From Verminephrobacter eiseniae EF01-2 (GTDB taxonomy: Bacteria; Pseudomonadota; Gammaproteobacteria; Burkholderiales; Burkholderiaceae_C): a DNA stretch of 64,000 nucleotides. The notes beneath the pieces are model-generated. The model was not told the origin of the DNA, searched no databases, and worked only from the letters and a program-made list of their open reading frames with translations. Every line of letters starts with the position of its first letter. The first letter of the stretch is position 1. Shown piece by piece: positions 33,772-46,356 of the stretch. The position numbers and the translations under genes are program-made. The stretch lies in assembly GCF_000015565.1 (NCBI RefSeq), contig NC_008786.1, forward strand, positions 2,294,001 through 2,358,000, given 5' to 3'.

Positions 33772-36177
33772 ATGTCTGCACTTTTCAGCCCGACCGCCCT
33801 GGTCGTACCGTTTGAAAACCTGAGAATGACCGATGTCGAGGCCGTGGGCGGGAAAAACGCCAGCCTCGGCGAGATGATCTCGCAGCTACCGCAGGGCGTG
33901 CGTGTGCCGACGGGCTTTGCCACCACGGCCCATGCGTTTCGCGAATTCCTCAAGCACGGCGCGCTGGCCGAGCGCATCGATGCCAGGCTCAGCCGCCTCG
34001 ACACCGAGGACATGCGCGCCCTTGCGGCTGCGGGGGCCGAGATTCGCGCGCTGGTGCAAGCCCAGCCCTTCCCGGACGAACTGCGGCAGGCGCTGGCCAG
34101 CGAATTTGCCCGGCTCAGCGCCGGCAACCCCGGCGCATCGTTTGCCGTGCGCTCGTCCGCCACCGCCGAGGACCTGCCCGATGCCTCATTTGCCGGCCAG
34201 CAGGAGAGCTTTCTGAATGTGCTCGGCCTGGACGAAGTCATGCACAGGATGAAGCAGGTGTTTGCTTCGCTGTACAACGACCGCGCCATCTCCTACCGCG
34301 TGCACAAGGGCTTTGCACATGCCGGCGTGGCCCTGTCGGCCGGTGTGCAGCGCATGGTGCGCTCCGACCTGGGCGCGGCCGGCGTGATGTTCACGATCGA
34401 CACCGAATCCGGCTTTTCCGACGTGGTGTTCATCACCAGCAGCTACGGCCTGGGCGAGACGGTGGTGCAGGGCGCCGTGAACCCCGACGAGTTCTACGTG
34501 CACAAGCCCATGCTGCGCGCCGGCAAGCAGGCGCTGATCCGGCGCAACCTGGGCAGCAAACTGGTGCAGATGGTGTATGCCCAAGAGCAGACCCGGGGCG
34601 GCCAGCGGGTCCGGACCGTGGAGGTGCCCGCCGAGCAGCGCAACCGTTATTCGCTGACCGACGCCGAGGTCGGGCAACTGGCGCACTACGCGCTGGTGAT
34701 CGAGCAGCACTATGGCCGCGCGATGGACATCGAATGGGGCAAGGACGGCAGCGACGGCCTGCTGTACATCCTTCAGGCCAGGCCCGAGACCGTCAAAAGC
34801 CAGGCCAAGGGCCAGGCCGAACTGCGCTACCAGCTCAAGGGCCGGGGCGCCGTGCTGGCCGAAGGCCGCGCGATTGGCCAGAAGATCGGCACCGGCCCGG
34901 TGCGCCTGGTGCACAGCATTGCCGACATCGGCCAGGTCCAGCCCGGCGATGTGCTGGTGACCGACATGACCGACCCGAACTGGGAGCCTGTAATGCAGCG
35001 CGCCAGCGCCATCGTCACCAACCGGGGCGGGCGCACCTGCCACGCGGCGATCATTGCGCGTGAACTGGGCATCCCCGCCGTGGTCGGCTGCGGCGACGCG
35101 ACCGGGCGCCTGAAAGACGGCATGCTGGTCACCGTCAGTTGCGCCGAGGGCGACACCGGCCGCATCTACGACGGCCTGCTCGACACCGAAGTGACCGAGG
35201 TGCCGCGTGGCGCGATGCCGGCCGTGGCGACCAAGATCATGATGAACGTCGGCAACCCCCAACTGGCGTTCGACTTTGCCCAGTTGCCCAACGACGGCGT
35301 GGGCCTGGCGCGCCTGGAGTTCATCATCAACAACAACATCGGCGTGCACCCGAAGGCCATTTTGGACTACCCGCTGATCGACGCCGACCTCAAGCAAGCC
35401 GTCGAATCCGTGGCCCGTGGCCATGCCAGCCCGCGCGCGTTCTACGTCGACAAGGTCGCCGAAGGCGTGGCCACGATTGCGGCGGCGTTTTATCCCAAGC
35501 CGGTGATCGTGCGCCTGTCGGACTTCAAGAGCAACGAGTACCGCAAGCTCATCGGCGGCAGCCGCTACGAGCCCGAGGAAGAAAACCCGATGCTCGGCTT
35601 TCGCGGCGCGGCGCGCTACCTCAGCGAGGACTTCGGCGCCGCCTTTGCGATGGAATGCGAGGCGCTCAAGCGCGTGCGCAACGACATGGGCCTGAGCAAT
35701 GTGCAACTGATGGTGCCCTTTGTGCGCACGCTGGCGCAGGCCGAGCGCGTCACCTCTTTGCTGGCCAGCCACGGCCTGCAGCGCGGGCAGGACGGGCTCA
35801 AACTGATCATGATGTGCGAAGTGCCGAGCAACGCCATCCTGGCCGAGCGGTTTTTGGCGTTCTTCGACGGCTTTTCCATCGGCTCGAACGACCTGACCCA
35901 GCTCACGCTGGGCCTGGACCGCGACTCGGGCCTGGAACTGCTGGCGCAGGACTTCGACGAGCGCGACCCGGCCGTGCAAGCGCTGATCCACCAAGTCATC
36001 CAGGCCTGCCTGGCGCAGGGCAAGTACATCGGCATTTGCGGCCAAGGCCCCAGTGACCACCCGGACTTTGCGCAGTGGCTGGCCGACGAGGGCATCTCGT
36101 CGATCTCGCTCAACCCGGACAGCGTGATCGCCACCTGGCACCAGCTTGCAAGCCGCGCGCAGCCACGGGCAAGCTAA
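33772..36177 (+). CDS. ppsA: phosphoenolpyruvate synthase
   Basis: 801 residues from ATG 33772 ([17 protein letters not shown]). The N-terminal ATP-grasp domain has [10 protein letters not shown] and [14 protein letters not shown]. The central swivelling domain has [15 protein letters not shown] with the phospho-His, and the adjacent Thr regulated by PpsR. The C-terminal TIM barrel has [10 protein letters not shown] and [11 protein letters not shown]. It makes PEP from pyruvate, ATP and water for gluconeogenesis, consistent with growth on C3-C4 products of the polyol pathways nearby. The start is preceded by CTGGAG. Confidence 0.96.
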   Translation: MSALFSPTALVVPFENLRMTDVEAVGGKNASLGEMISQLPQGVRVPTGFATTAHAFREFLKHGALAERIDARLSRLDTEDMRALAAAGAEIRALVQAQPFPDELRQALASEFARLSAGNPGASFAVRSSATAEDLPDASFAGQQESFLNVLGLDEVMHRMKQVFASLYNDRAISYRVHKGFAHAGVALSAGVQRMVRSDLGAAGVMFTIDTESGFSDVVFITSSYGLGETVVQGAVNPDEFYVHKPMLRAGKQALIRRNLGSKLVQMVYAQEQTRGGQRVRTVEVPAEQRNRYSLTDAEVGQLAHYALVIEQHYGRAMDIEWGKDGSDGLLYILQARPETVKSQAKGQAELRYQLKGRGAVLAEGRAIGQKIGTGPVRLVHSIADIGQVQPGDVLVTDMTDPNWEPVMQRASAIVTNRGGRTCHAAIIARELGIPAVVGCGDATGRLKDGMLVTVSCAEGDTGRIYDGLLDTEVTEVPRGAMPAVATKIMMNVGNPQLAFDFAQLPNDGVGLARLEFIINNNIGVHPKAILDYPLIDADLKQAVESVARGHASPRAFYVDKVAEGVATIAAAFYPKPVIVRLSDFKSNEYRKLIGGSRYEPEEENPMLGFRGAARYLSEDFGAAFAMECEALKRVRNDMGLSNVQLMVPFVRTLAQAERVTSLLASHGLQRGQDGLKLIMMCEVPSNAILAERFLAFFDGFSIGSNDLTQLTLGLDRDSGLELLAQDFDERDPAVQALIHQVIQACLAQGKYIGICGQGPSDHPDFAQWLADEGISSISLNPDSVIATWHQLASRAQPRAS

Positions 36178-36221
36178 GCACTGGCCCAAGCCCCGCCACT
36201 GGCCCGCTCAGGCAACCCCCG

Positions 36222-36575
36222 ATGATGCTGCCCCCGCCCGCAGACCAGCCCGACAGACCCATGGCAAGCCCGTTCCCGCCCGAACTGCACGATGTGCGCC
36301 ATCTCTGGCTCAAGGCCGGATTGCTGCTGCTGTGGGCGCTGGTGTCGTTTGGCGCCAGCTACTTCGCCCGGGATTTGCAGACCCTGGTGCTCGGTGTCTG
36401 GCCGCTGGGCTACTGGATCGTCGCCCAGGGCGCGGTGCTGGTGTTCATCGCCATCGTCGTGGTTTACGCTTGGGCCATGAACCGCTTCGAGCGCCAGGAT
36501 CAGCAGCGCCAGGACCATCGGCGCCAGATGCCGGAGCCAGCGCCCGGCAACGCCGATCACCCCCATGGCTGGTGA
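36222..36575 (+). CDS. DUF4212 small subunit of a sodium:solute symporter
   Basis: About 117 residues. A polar N-terminus is followed by two membrane helices at roughly 32-50 and 58-83, ending in a Gln/Arg-rich tail, as in the small partner of TIGR03647/TIGR03648-type sodium/solute symporters. It overlaps the large subunit start by 11 bp. ATG at 36222 and 36225 are both possible, and the conserved part begins near MASPFPPELHD (36261). Such pairs import acetate or other short acids in several proteobacteria; the substrate is not certain here. Confidence 0.8.
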   Translation: MMLPPPADQPDRPMASPFPPELHDVRHLWLKAGLLLLWALVSFGASYFARDLQTLVLGVWPLGYWIVAQGAVLVFIAIVVVYAWAMNRFERQDQQRQDHRRQMPEPAPGNADHPHGW

Positions 36576-38673
36576 GCACGGCTCCGGTAGCGTGGCGGGC
36601 GACCGCGCCTACCTGTGGCGGCTGCACCGCATCCTGGCGCTGTATGTGGCCGGGGTGCTGGGCTTTCTGGCGCTGATGGTCTGGGCCGAGCGCCAGGGCC
36701 TGTCGCGCCACTGGATCGGCCCGATCTTCCTGTTCGTCACGGTGATGGTCTACGCCGCCATCGGCGTGTATGGCCGCACGACCGACCCGCAGGACTACTA
36801 CGTCGCCGGGCGGCGCATTCCGCCGATGTACAACGGCATGGCCACCGCCGCCGACTGGATGAGCGCCGCCTCCTTCATCAGCCTGTCCGGGGCGCTGTAC
36901 CTGCAGGGCTTTTCGGGCACGCCGGGACATGCGGGCGGGCTGGCCTATCTGCTCGGCTGGACCGGCGGCTTTTGCCTGGTGGCGATGCTCATCGCGCCGC
37001 AGTTGCGGGCCATGGGGCTGTACACCGTGCCCGACTTCTTTGCGGTGCGCTTCGGCGGGCGCTGGCCCCGCATCATCGCCGCGCTGGCGGCCGTGCTGTG
37101 CTCCTTCACCTATGTGGTCGCGCAAATCCATGGCGTCGGGCTGATCGCCTCGCGCCTGACCGGAGTGCAATTCGAGATCGGGATCATGCTCGGCCTCGGG
37201 GGCGTGCTGCTGTGCTCGTTTCTCGGCGGCATGCGCGCGATCACCTGGACGCAGGTGGCGCAATACGTGGTGCTATTGCTGGCGTTCATGATCCCGGTAT
37301 CGTGGCTCGCCTACAAGCAATTGGGCAACCCGCTGGCGTTTCTGGTCTATGGCCAGCAGATCAGCAAGATTGCCGGCCTGGAGGCGCAGCTGATGGACTC
37401 TGCGGCCGAGCACCAAGTGGTGCAAACCTATCTGCAGCGCGCCGAGGATCACCGGCAGCGGCTGCAGGACGTGCCGGCCGCGCTGGCGCTCGAGCGCGAA
37501 AAGCTGCATCAGCGCATCCGCGCGCTGCGCGCCCAGAACGCAGATGTGGGCCTGATCATCGCGGCCAACCGCGAACTGGCGGCGCTGCCCCGCGACGCTG
37601 ACGCGGCACGCGCGCGCTGGAGCCGCGAGATGCAGGAAAACTACGAGCGCGCGCGCCCGTTGGGCGGCCTGCCGGCGCACAGCCAGGCCTATCCGGGCGA
37701 CCCCGATGGCACGCCGCAGGAGCAGCGCGACTACGAACTGGCGCGGCGCAACTTTCTGGCGCTGATGTTCTGCCTGATGGTGGGCACGGCGGGCTTGCCG
37801 CATCTGCTCACCCGCTACTACACCGTGCCCTCGGTGGCGGCGGCACGCGCATCCGTGGGCTGGTCGCTGTTCTTCATTGCGCTGCTGTACCTGAGCGCCC
37901 CGGCCCTGGCCGTGCTGGTCAAGTTCGAGGTCATGCAAAACCTGGTGGGCAGCAGCTTCGCGACGCTGCCGAACTGGATCGCGCAATGGGCGCGGATGGA
38001 CAGTTCCTTGCTGTCGGTGCAAGATGTCAATCGCGATGGGCTGATCCAGTTGGGCGAAATCCGGCTCGGCACCGACTTGATCATGCTGGCCACCCCGGAA
38101 CTGGGCGGTCTGCCCTATGTGGTGTCGGGCATGGTGGCGGCCGGCGGCTTGGCGGCGGCGCTGTCCACGGCCGACGGCCTGCTGCTGACCATCAGCAATG
38201 CGCTGGTGCGGGACCTGTATTTTCAGGGCCAGCAGCGGCAGGCCTCGCCCGAGCAGCGGGTGATCCTGACCAAGTTCACGCTGCTGCTGGTGGCCTTGAC
38301 GGCGGCCTTCGTCGCGGCGCTCAAACCCTCGGCGATACTGACCATGGTGTCGGCCTCGTTTTCGCTGGCGGCATCGGCCTTCGTGCCGGTGATGGTGTTG
38401 GGCATCTTCTGGCGCGGCACCACCCGGCAAGGGGCGGTGGCGGGCATGTTGGGCGGGCTGGGTGTTACGGTGTACTACATGTTGTCACTATTGTCGCACT
38501 TGCCTATGATGCGGGTCTTGCCCGATGGGCTGTTGCCCGACGGACTCTGGTTCGGGATCGAGCCGATTTCTGCGGGCGTGTTCGGTGTTCCTTGTGGACT
38601 GCTGCTGACCGTGCTCGTGAGCTGGATCACGCGGCCGGCTGAGGCGCCGCCGCGTATCCGCTGCAAGACGTAA
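36565..38673 (+). CDS. sodium:solute symporter large subunit (SSS family)
   Basis: 702 residues, many hydrophobic helices, SSS fold. It has DYYVAGRRIPPMYNGMATAADWMSA (kept here as landmarks GRRIPPMYNG and ATAADWMSA) and SFLGGMRAITWTQVAQY. A hydrophilic, probably coiled-coil insertion lies at about 265-390 (LQRAEDHRQRLQDVP, LEREKLHQRIRALRAQN) between helices. This makes it longer than simple family members. It acts with the preceding small subunit and overlaps it by 11 bp. Confidence 0.85.
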   Translation: MAGEHGSGSVAGDRAYLWRLHRILALYVAGVLGFLALMVWAERQGLSRHWIGPIFLFVTVMVYAAIGVYGRTTDPQDYYVAGRRIPPMYNGMATAADWMSAASFISLSGALYLQGFSGTPGHAGGLAYLLGWTGGFCLVAMLIAPQLRAMGLYTVPDFFAVRFGGRWPRIIAALAAVLCSFTYVVAQIHGVGLIASRLTGVQFEIGIMLGLGGVLLCSFLGGMRAITWTQVAQYVVLLLAFMIPVSWLAYKQLGNPLAFLVYGQQISKIAGLEAQLMDSAAEHQVVQTYLQRAEDHRQRLQDVPAALALEREKLHQRIRALRAQNADVGLIIAANRELAALPRDADAARARWSREMQENYERARPLGGLPAHSQAYPGDPDGTPQEQRDYELARRNFLALMFCLMVGTAGLPHLLTRYYTVPSVAAARASVGWSLFFIALLYLSAPALAVLVKFEVMQNLVGSSFATLPNWIAQWARMDSSLLSVQDVNRDGLIQLGEIRLGTDLIMLATPELGGLPYVVSGMVAAGGLAAALSTADGLLLTISNALVRDLYFQGQQRQASPEQRVILTKFTLLLVALTAAFVAALKPSAILTMVSASFSLAASAFVPVMVLGIFWRGTTRQGAVAGMLGGLGVTVYYMLSLLSHLPMMRVLPDGLLPDGLWFGIEPISAGVFGVPCGLLLTVLVSWITRPAEAPPRIRCKT

Positions 38674-38896
38674 ACCGGCACCGGACCGGGCTGTTGGAAC
38701 GACTGGCAGCCCCGCCAATGTCCAGCCCCATTCGGTCGGGGGCGGAACAGGAGACTCGTGTTTTCCGGAAGGCATGAAACGATGCCTGAGCGTGTTGCGA
38801 TGTCCGGCGCAGGGGCGGGTGTTTCAATCCCGTACATCAGTGCTTCTGATGCATCCCTTGCGCGGGTACTCAACGGTTGTTTTGCGAGGGGGTACC

Positions 38897-39352
38897 ATGG
38901 TTCTCATCAAAACCCAGGCCGGGCAAGAGGCGCTCAAGAACCGGCACGGCAGTTTGAGTTCGCGCCAGCGGTCGGCCTTCATTTTGTTTGACGGCAAGCG
39001 CAGCATCGATGAAGTTCTGGGCGCGACCGTCGCCATGGGCATCACGCAGGGCGATGTCCAGGCCATGATGGACGCGGGACTGCTGGTGCCGCTGCCGGAG
39101 CAACCGCCGGCGGCGGTGCCTGCCACCGCGCCACCGGAGCAAGACCCGGGGCGCTCGCCGCCGCAGCGCTACCAGGCGGCCTACCCGATCGCCGCCGAGT
39201 TGACGGCGCGTCTGGGGTTGCGCGGTTTTCGCCTGAACCTGGCGGTCGAGGGGGCCAGGAGCTTTGACGATCTGGCGGCGCTGGCCCCGAAAATCCGGGA
39301 GGCCGTAGGCGCTGCCCAGTACGAACCGCTGGACAAGGCGCTGTTTGACTGA
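38897..39352 (+). CDS. conserved hypothetical protein
   Basis: 151 residues from ATG 38897, ribosome site GAGGGGG. The N-terminal half looks like a small winged-helix or PilZ-adjacent module (GQEALKNRHGSLSSRQRSAF, FDGKRSIDEVLGAT). A Pro/Ala linker is followed by an alpha-helical C-terminal part (YPIAAELTARLGLRGFRLNL). Similar small proteins are common in Comamonadaceae, but I do not know a function. Monocistronic. The 223-bp gap before it (38674-38896) shows no gene. Confidence 0.7.
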   Translation: MVLIKTQAGQEALKNRHGSLSSRQRSAFILFDGKRSIDEVLGATVAMGITQGDVQAMMDAGLLVPLPEQPPAAVPATAPPEQDPGRSPPQRYQAAYPIAAELTARLGLRGFRLNLAVEGARSFDDLAALAPKIREAVGAAQYEPLDKALFD

Positions 39353-39489
39353 ACCGCCTCCGGTTTCAGCGCAGACCCATGCCAACGGGCACCGCCCCGA
39401 AGCCGGGCAGGCCACGGAACCGGCCTTGCCAAGCCGCCGGCCACATGCAGGCGCCGCCGGCGGCGCGCAGGGGCAGGGGGCGTTTCACA

Positions 39490-39807
39490 TCAACCTGCTT
39501 CCACCTTCTTGGCCTGGCTGGCCACCCAGCGGGTGGCGAAGGCTTGCACATCGTTCAGCCGCTTGAGCAGATCGGCGCCCGAGGGGGTGATGGTGTAGCC
39601 GTCGCTGCCATGGTCGACAAAGCCTGCGGCGCGCAGTTCCTTGAGGCGGGTGTTGAGCGTATTGGGGGTGATGCTGCCCACGCTGTCTTGCAGCAGACGA
39701 AAGGTTTGGGGATGACCGTCCTTCAAGGCCCACAGCACGCGCAGCGCATAGCGGCATTCGAGCTTTGCGAACAACTGGTTGATGGCGGTATTTTCTTTGG
39801 AGCTCAT
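39490..39807 (-). CDS. HxlR-family winged-helix transcriptional regulator
   Basis: 105 residues. The HxlR signature is CRYALRVLWALKDG, TFRLLQDSV, SITPNTLNTRLKELRAAG and the wing GYTITPSGADLL. Unusually for the family, the early Cys is in KLECRYALRV, which could be redox-sensitive. The protein likely represses its own gene and a divergent neighbour. The neighbouring DNA now holds only a LysE-like pseudogene. Confidence 0.88.
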   Translation of the reverse strand: MSSKENTAINQLFAKLECRYALRVLWALKDGHPQTFRLLQDSVGSITPNTLNTRLKELRAAGFVDHGSDGYTITPSGADLLKRLNDVQAFATRWVASQAKKVEAG

Positions 39808-39911
39808 GGACGCTTCTCCTGGCGCAAGTATCAGGGTCGGTGCTCAGTGCGGGTGGTCGCCTGCACGGCACTGCCGGACACGCTGCCACTTTGCAGCGCG
39901 AAACCTATTTT

Positions 39912-39972
39912 GCTACAAGTTTGGTAGCTCAAAATGCATGATACATATACGCTGGCACGATATTATGTATCA
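39912..39972. promoter_or_regulatory. inverted repeats upstream of the HxlR gene (candidate operator)
   Basis: Two palindromes lie about 105-165 bp upstream of the HxlR start: GCTAC-N7-GTAGC (39912-39928) and the perfect 9-bp pair TGATACATA / TATGTATCA (39939-39947 and 39964-39972). The region is AT-rich in a GC-rich setting. Either may be the HxlR operator. 39973-40109 shows no gene. Confidence 0.45.
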
Positions 39973-40109
39973 GACTGTTGTGGGCGTTTCATGGTTTGGG
40001 ATGGCATGCAGACAGCGGCGTGCGGCGCTGGCGGCAACGGTGCAACCCATCGGGCACGGCCCCGGGCATTTGGAAAATAAGCCGGTCAAAATCTTCCGTA
40101 CAGTGCGCG

Positions 40110-40153
40110 ATGAGCGCCGCGCGGCCGCCCGAAGGCGAAGCTGCTCCACCAGT
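40110..40153 (+). repeat. family 3 (AARPPEG) repeat, truncated copy
   Basis: Begins ATGAGCGCCGCGCGGCCGCC and ends CCACCAGT like the copies at 48760-48820 and 55465-55588. It lacks about 21 bases between two CGAAGGCG direct repeats, so it probably arose by slippage deletion. It supplies the start codon and N-terminus of the LysE-like gene. Confidence 0.65.
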
Positions 40154-40246
40154 GGGCCACGAATCCGTCATTTCATGCTGCCTTGCGCTTCTCATCGCTT
40201 CCATCGTCCCGGCGATGCTTTGGGCTTTGGCCACCGGGGCCAATGA

Positions 40247-40310
40247 TTTCATTCCTGAAACATCCGTGCACTTTGTCGGCTTCGCGTTCACGAACGATTT
40301 GAAAATGGAA
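40247..40310 (+). mobile_element. 64-bp MITE-like repeat, family 2, copy 3 (internally deleted)
   Basis: Left end TTTCATTCCTGAAAC, right end GATTTGAAAATGGAA, preceded by TGA and followed by TAA. It lacks the central part present in the 95- and 109-bp copies. It interrupts the LysE-like gene. Confidence 0.75.
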
Positions 40311-40881
40311 TAAGGGATGGCTGGCGTGCGGTATCGCAGGGATCGGCAATGCCATCGCCTCGACGGTTCAGGCCATCATTGCCTGGTTGGTGATTTCCGA
40401 AAGCGGCATGGCTTCAGCGACCGCCTGGCTGGCCAACCAATATCCCGGTGCCGCCTGCACCATGTATCCGGGAGTGACGCTGCTGCGCGTCAGGCATTCT
40501 GGTGCGCTCGGCGGTAATGGCAATGCAAGCGATATGGCCCCCTGACCCATTTGCAAGAGGGCTTCATGTTTGCCCCCTTCAACCCGAAAGCCCTGTTGTT
40601 TTTTGCCGCGCGGTTGCCGCAATTCATCGATCGGCGCCAAATCGGGATGCAAAATCTGCTGCTGATTTTCAACCCGATAGGGCAGATTGCCAGCGCCTGT
40701 TTCATGGCGTATGCGCTGGCCGGTGTCGCCATCAGGAAAATCCTCGGCAAATCAAGGCATGGCGGCAAGGTATTGGGTTTGTCGATCGCCATGGCCGGTG
40801 TGGCACTGCTGTCGGGTCGCCCCCTTTTGCGGTGTAAGCCCGCAGCGCAGTGCCCCAAGGTGGCAAGGATGGAAATGAAGC

Positions 40882-41046
40882 TAGTGTCGCGTCACCGATC
40901 ATCTGTCGGTCTGCGCTGGCCATCGAAGCGCATCGCGGCGTTGCATCGCTTGCCAATACAGATCGGTATGGGCTGCGCGATGCGCCTTGCGCTGCGCTCC
41001 GATGGCTGCGCGCAGCCTACGACATCTGATCCGTGACGCGACACTA
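40882..41046 (-). mobile_element. 165-bp MITE-like repeat, family 1, copy 5
   Basis: Inverted orientation, like the copy at 14450. Inserted at GCTAG at the 3' end of the LysE-like remnant and 44 bp upstream of the CoA-transferase start, so it may influence that gene's transcription. Confidence 0.88.
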
Positions 41047-41090
41047 GGAATGTCCGGCCCACAGCGCGCAAAATCCCGTATCGTTGCCCC

Positions 41091-42332
41091 ATGACTTGCA
41101 CACCCATCGCGCCCACTGCTGCGTCTGGCGCAGCGCAGGCTGACCGCCGTCCTTTGCCCCTCGATGGCCTGCGGGTCGTGGAATTCACGCACATGGTGAT
41201 GGGGCCTACCTGCGGCATGGTGCTGGCCGATCTTGGTGCCGAGGTCATCAAGGTCGAGCCGGTCGATGGTGATCGCACGCGCCATCTGCTGGGGTCGGGG
41301 GCGGGCTTTTTTTCGATGTTCAACCGCAACAAGAAAAGCATCGCGCTCGATCTGCGCAGCCCCGAGGGGCTGGAAGTGGCGCACAAACTGGCGGCATCGG
41401 CCGATGTGGTGGTGCAGAACTTCAAACCCGGGGTGATGGCGAAATACAGGCTCGACTACGCTGCGCTGAGTCCGCGCAATCCGCGCCTGATCCTTGTGAA
41501 CCACAGCGGCTTTTTACCCGGGCCTTACGAGCACCGCACTGCGCTCGACGAAGTGGTGCAGATGATGGGGGGCCTGGCCTACATGACGGGCCGCCCGGGC
41601 GATCCGCTGCGGGCCGGCGCCAGCGTGAACGACATCATGGGCGGCATGTTCGGCGCCCTCGGGGCCATCGCGGCGCTGATGCAGCGCGGCATCACCGGGC
41701 GCGGGCAGGAGGTGGATTCGGCATTGTTCGAGAACAACGTCTTTCTGGTCGGCCAGCATATGCTGCAGTACGCCGTGACCGGCCAGCCGGCGGCCCCGAT
41801 GCCCGAGCGTATTTCGTCCTGGGCGCTGTACGACGTGTTCAGCGTGAAAGACGGCGAGCAGATATTTTTGGCGGCGGTCAGCGATGCACAGTGGCTGGCG
41901 TTTTGCGATGCGCTGGGCTTTGCGGACCTGAAGGCCGATCCGCAATTGCTGAGCAACAACGATCGCGTGCGCGCCCGTGCCAGGCTGCTGCCCGAACTGC
42001 GCCAGCGCCTGGCCGAATACAGCGCCGGCGAACTGGCGGCCATCTTCGAGCAACGAGGACTGCCGTTTGCGCCGATCGCGCGGCCCGAGCAACTGTTCGA
42101 CGACCCGCACCTGAACGCGACCGGGGGCCTGGCCGACATCACCTTGCCCGATGGCGAACGGGCAGGGCAGACGGTGCGCACTGCGCTGCTGCCGCTGCGC
42201 ATGGCCGGGCAGCGGCTCGGTGTGCGCTCGCCGCCGCCGGTTCTGGGTCAGCACACCGCTGCCCTGATGGCAGAGCTGGGCTACACACCGGAGCAGGTGC
42301 AGGCCCTGCAAGGCAAGCAGGCCGTGGCCTGA
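41091..42332 (+). CDS. CaiB/BaiF-family CoA-transferase
   Basis: 413 residues, class III CoA-transferase fold: GLRVVEFTHMVMGPTCGMVLADLGAEVIKVE (landmarks EFTHMVMGP and LGAEVIKVEP), FFSMFNRNKKSIALDL, VDSALFENNVF and GLPFAPI. The region ALDEVVQMMGGLAYMTG contains the likely catalytic Asp. The enzyme moves CoA between carboxylic acids by a glutamyl/aspartyl-anhydride route. No neighbouring CoA-pathway genes reveal the substrate. Confidence 0.9.
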   Translation: MTCTPIAPTAASGAAQADRRPLPLDGLRVVEFTHMVMGPTCGMVLADLGAEVIKVEPVDGDRTRHLLGSGAGFFSMFNRNKKSIALDLRSPEGLEVAHKLAASADVVVQNFKPGVMAKYRLDYAALSPRNPRLILVNHSGFLPGPYEHRTALDEVVQMMGGLAYMTGRPGDPLRAGASVNDIMGGMFGALGAIAALMQRGITGRGQEVDSALFENNVFLVGQHMLQYAVTGQPAAPMPERISSWALYDVFSVKDGEQIFLAAVSDAQWLAFCDALGFADLKADPQLLSNNDRVRARARLLPELRQRLAEYSAGELAAIFEQRGLPFAPIARPEQLFDDPHLNATGGLADITLPDGERAGQTVRTALLPLRMAGQRLGVRSPPPVLGQHTAALMAELGYTPEQVQALQGKQAVA

Positions 42333-42436
42333 GCCATGCATCAGGGATGGCGGCCCCCGGCGGCAGGGCCGTCGTAGCGGGGCCGAGCCTGCGTGTTTTT
42401 CACCGTTTGCGCGGCGTGCGTCCGCAGGGGTGCGTG

Positions 42437-44878
<2,442 letters not shown>

Positions 44879-45194
44879 GGAACAACCTCGAAATCAAAAA
44901 CGGACACATGGAAAACATCAGCCGGACACCGCCGGCGCCACCGCTACCGGCGCGGCTGGCAACGCGCAGCTTCAAGGTCTGCGCGCTTTGCGGGCGGGCC
45001 GGCAAGGGGCCTGGGCGATCATTGGGTGTGCAGTCCTTGCGCTGGGCGGGGGTCGGTGGTGAGCCAGTGGTGGGCATTCGTGCGTCGTTTTTCACGGCGG
45101 CCCGGCGTGGGTGCTGCCAGCGTCGCTCTCGCCGATGACAAACCGCGCATTGTACCTTCGAGTACCTTGGGTGTGCTTTCGGATGGCGGGACAC
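44879..45194. promoter_or_regulatory. rpoD upstream region
   Basis: Gene-free stretch between rpoD and the family 1 repeat. GC-rich with scattered short repeats. It presumably holds the rpoD promoter; no clear -35/-10 pair could be assigned by eye. 45359-45423 on the far side of the repeat also holds no gene. Confidence 0.4.
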
Positions 45195-45358
45195 TGGTGT
45201 CGCGTCACCGATCAGATGTCGTAGGCTGCGCGCAGCCATCGGAGCGCAGCGCAAGGCGCATCGCGCAGCCAATACTGAGCGTATTGGCAAGCGATGCAAC
45301 GCCGCGATGCGCTTCGATGGCCAGCGCAGACCGACAGATGATCGGTGACGCGACACCA
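45195..45358 (+). mobile_element. MITE-like repeat, family 1, copy 6
   Basis: Same orientation as the copy at 4457, with ends TGGTGTCGCG and CGCGACACCA in place of TAGTGT/ACACTA. The matching change at both ends suggests either insertion at a variant target or that TG/CA lies inside the element. Located between the MBL hydrolase gene and rpoD. Confidence 0.83.
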
Positions 45359-45423
45359 GCCGGCCCCGGGCGGGTCCCCGGCAGGCGCCAGGGGCGCAGC
45401 AAACTGCAAGCCAGGCCCATCCC

Positions 45424-46356
45424 TCAGGCATTGTGCAGCCACTCGCGCTGGCGCACGGCCGCGCCGGAACGCACCAGATCGTCGACCAGGCTGCTGAGCC
45501 ATTCGGCGGCGGTCTGGTCGGCGAAATGGCGCGCGTGCAACATGTCGAAGTACGGTGTGGCCTGCGCCCAACGGCTGAGCTCGGCCATGGTGATCTGCTG
45601 CCACGCCAGCAACTTGTATTTGAGCAGCACCTTGGCCGCATACAGCGCGTGCTTGGTCGGGTTGCGCACAAAGCCGTCGAGGCGGCGGCGCGCGCCTTCC
45701 AGCGCGCGCGGGGCATCGGCAAACACCGGGCCGTGGCCCGGAATCACCACCCGGGGGGCCAGGGCCTCGATCAGATCGAGCGTGGCGGCCACTTCGGCAA
45801 ATGCCGCGCCGCCGCCGGCCAGTTCGGGGAACACCACGCCAAAGCCGTTTTCCCAGAGCGCATCGGCCGACAGCAGGATGCGCTGCTGCGGCTCGAACAG
45901 CACCACCGAGTGCGGGTCATGCCCGGGGGCGGCATGTATCTGCCAGGGCCGGTTGCCCAGCAGCACGCAGGAGTCGGGCGTGAGCAGCGTGTCGAAGTGG
46001 AACGGCGGGCATTCCTGGCCGGTGGGCGTGTAGCTCAGCGCCTGGGGGTCCCAGTGGCGCACATGGAGCGCCTGCCCCGGTGGAATGGCCGTGCGCAGCG
46101 CTGGCCAGGCGCGTTGCAGCGCGGCATTGCCGCCGCAGTGGTCGCTGTGCAGGTGGGTGTTGAGGATGCGGTCCAGCGGGCGCTCGCCCAGGCTGGCTTG
46201 CACCAGGGACAGGGTTTGTTCGGCATGGCCGCAGTAGCCGGTGTCCACCAGGGCCGTGTCCTGCGGGCCGATGAACAGGATGTTGTTGGCCGACAACCAG
46301 CCGCGTTCGAGGACGGTGATCTCTGGTGTCAAAAGCGCGCGCGGGTCGGTGGGCAT
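45424..46356 (-). CDS. MBL-fold metallo-hydrolase
   Basis: 310 residues. Zinc motif THLHSDHCGG with His68, His70, Asp72 and His73. Further ligands are His146 in PGHDPHS, the Asp in LLSADALWE and the His in IPGHGPVF. The C-terminal helical region (LKYKLLAWQQITMAEL) is typical of glyoxalase II-like hydrolases that act on thioesters or lactones. Substrate unknown. It ends 66 bp from a family 1 repeat. Confidence 0.88.
   Translation of the reverse strand: MPTDPRALLTPEITVLERGWLSANNILFIGPQDTALVDTGYCGHAEQTLSLVQASLGERPLDRILNTHLHSDHCGGNAALQRAWPALRTAIPPGQALHVRHWDPQALSYTPTGQECPPFHFDTLLTPDSCVLLGNRPWQIHAAPGHDPHSVVLFEPQQRILLSADALWENGFGVVFPELAGGGAAFAEVAATLDLIEALAPRVVIPGHGPVFADAPRALEGARRRLDGFVRNPTKHALYAAKVLLKYKLLAWQQITMAELSRWAQATPYFDMLHARHFADQTAAEWLSSLVDDLVRSGAAVRQREWLHNA

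Larger units (their letters stand above)
40110..40881 (+). pseudogene. LysE/RhtB-family exporter remnant, interrupted and frameshifted
   Basis: Starts ATG 40110 with the repeat-derived N-terminus [14 protein letters not shown], then the first hydrophobic segment (LALLIASIVPAMLWALATGAND). A family 2 repeat (40247-40310) interrupts it and brings a TAA stop. Homology resumes in another frame at 40318 (GWLACGIAGIGNAIAST, YPGAACTMYPGVTLLR). It shifts again near 40500, and the C-terminal part MFAPFNPKALLFFAARLPQF follows to GVALLSG. A family 1 repeat then cuts the end at 40882. An amino-acid exporter of about 200 residues is implied; it is not functional. Confidence 0.75.

Noticed and set aside
34186-36189. 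A 667-codon open frame antisense to ppsA
   Set aside because: Its content is the complement of a highly conserved gene; there is no family signature and no sensible ribosome site.
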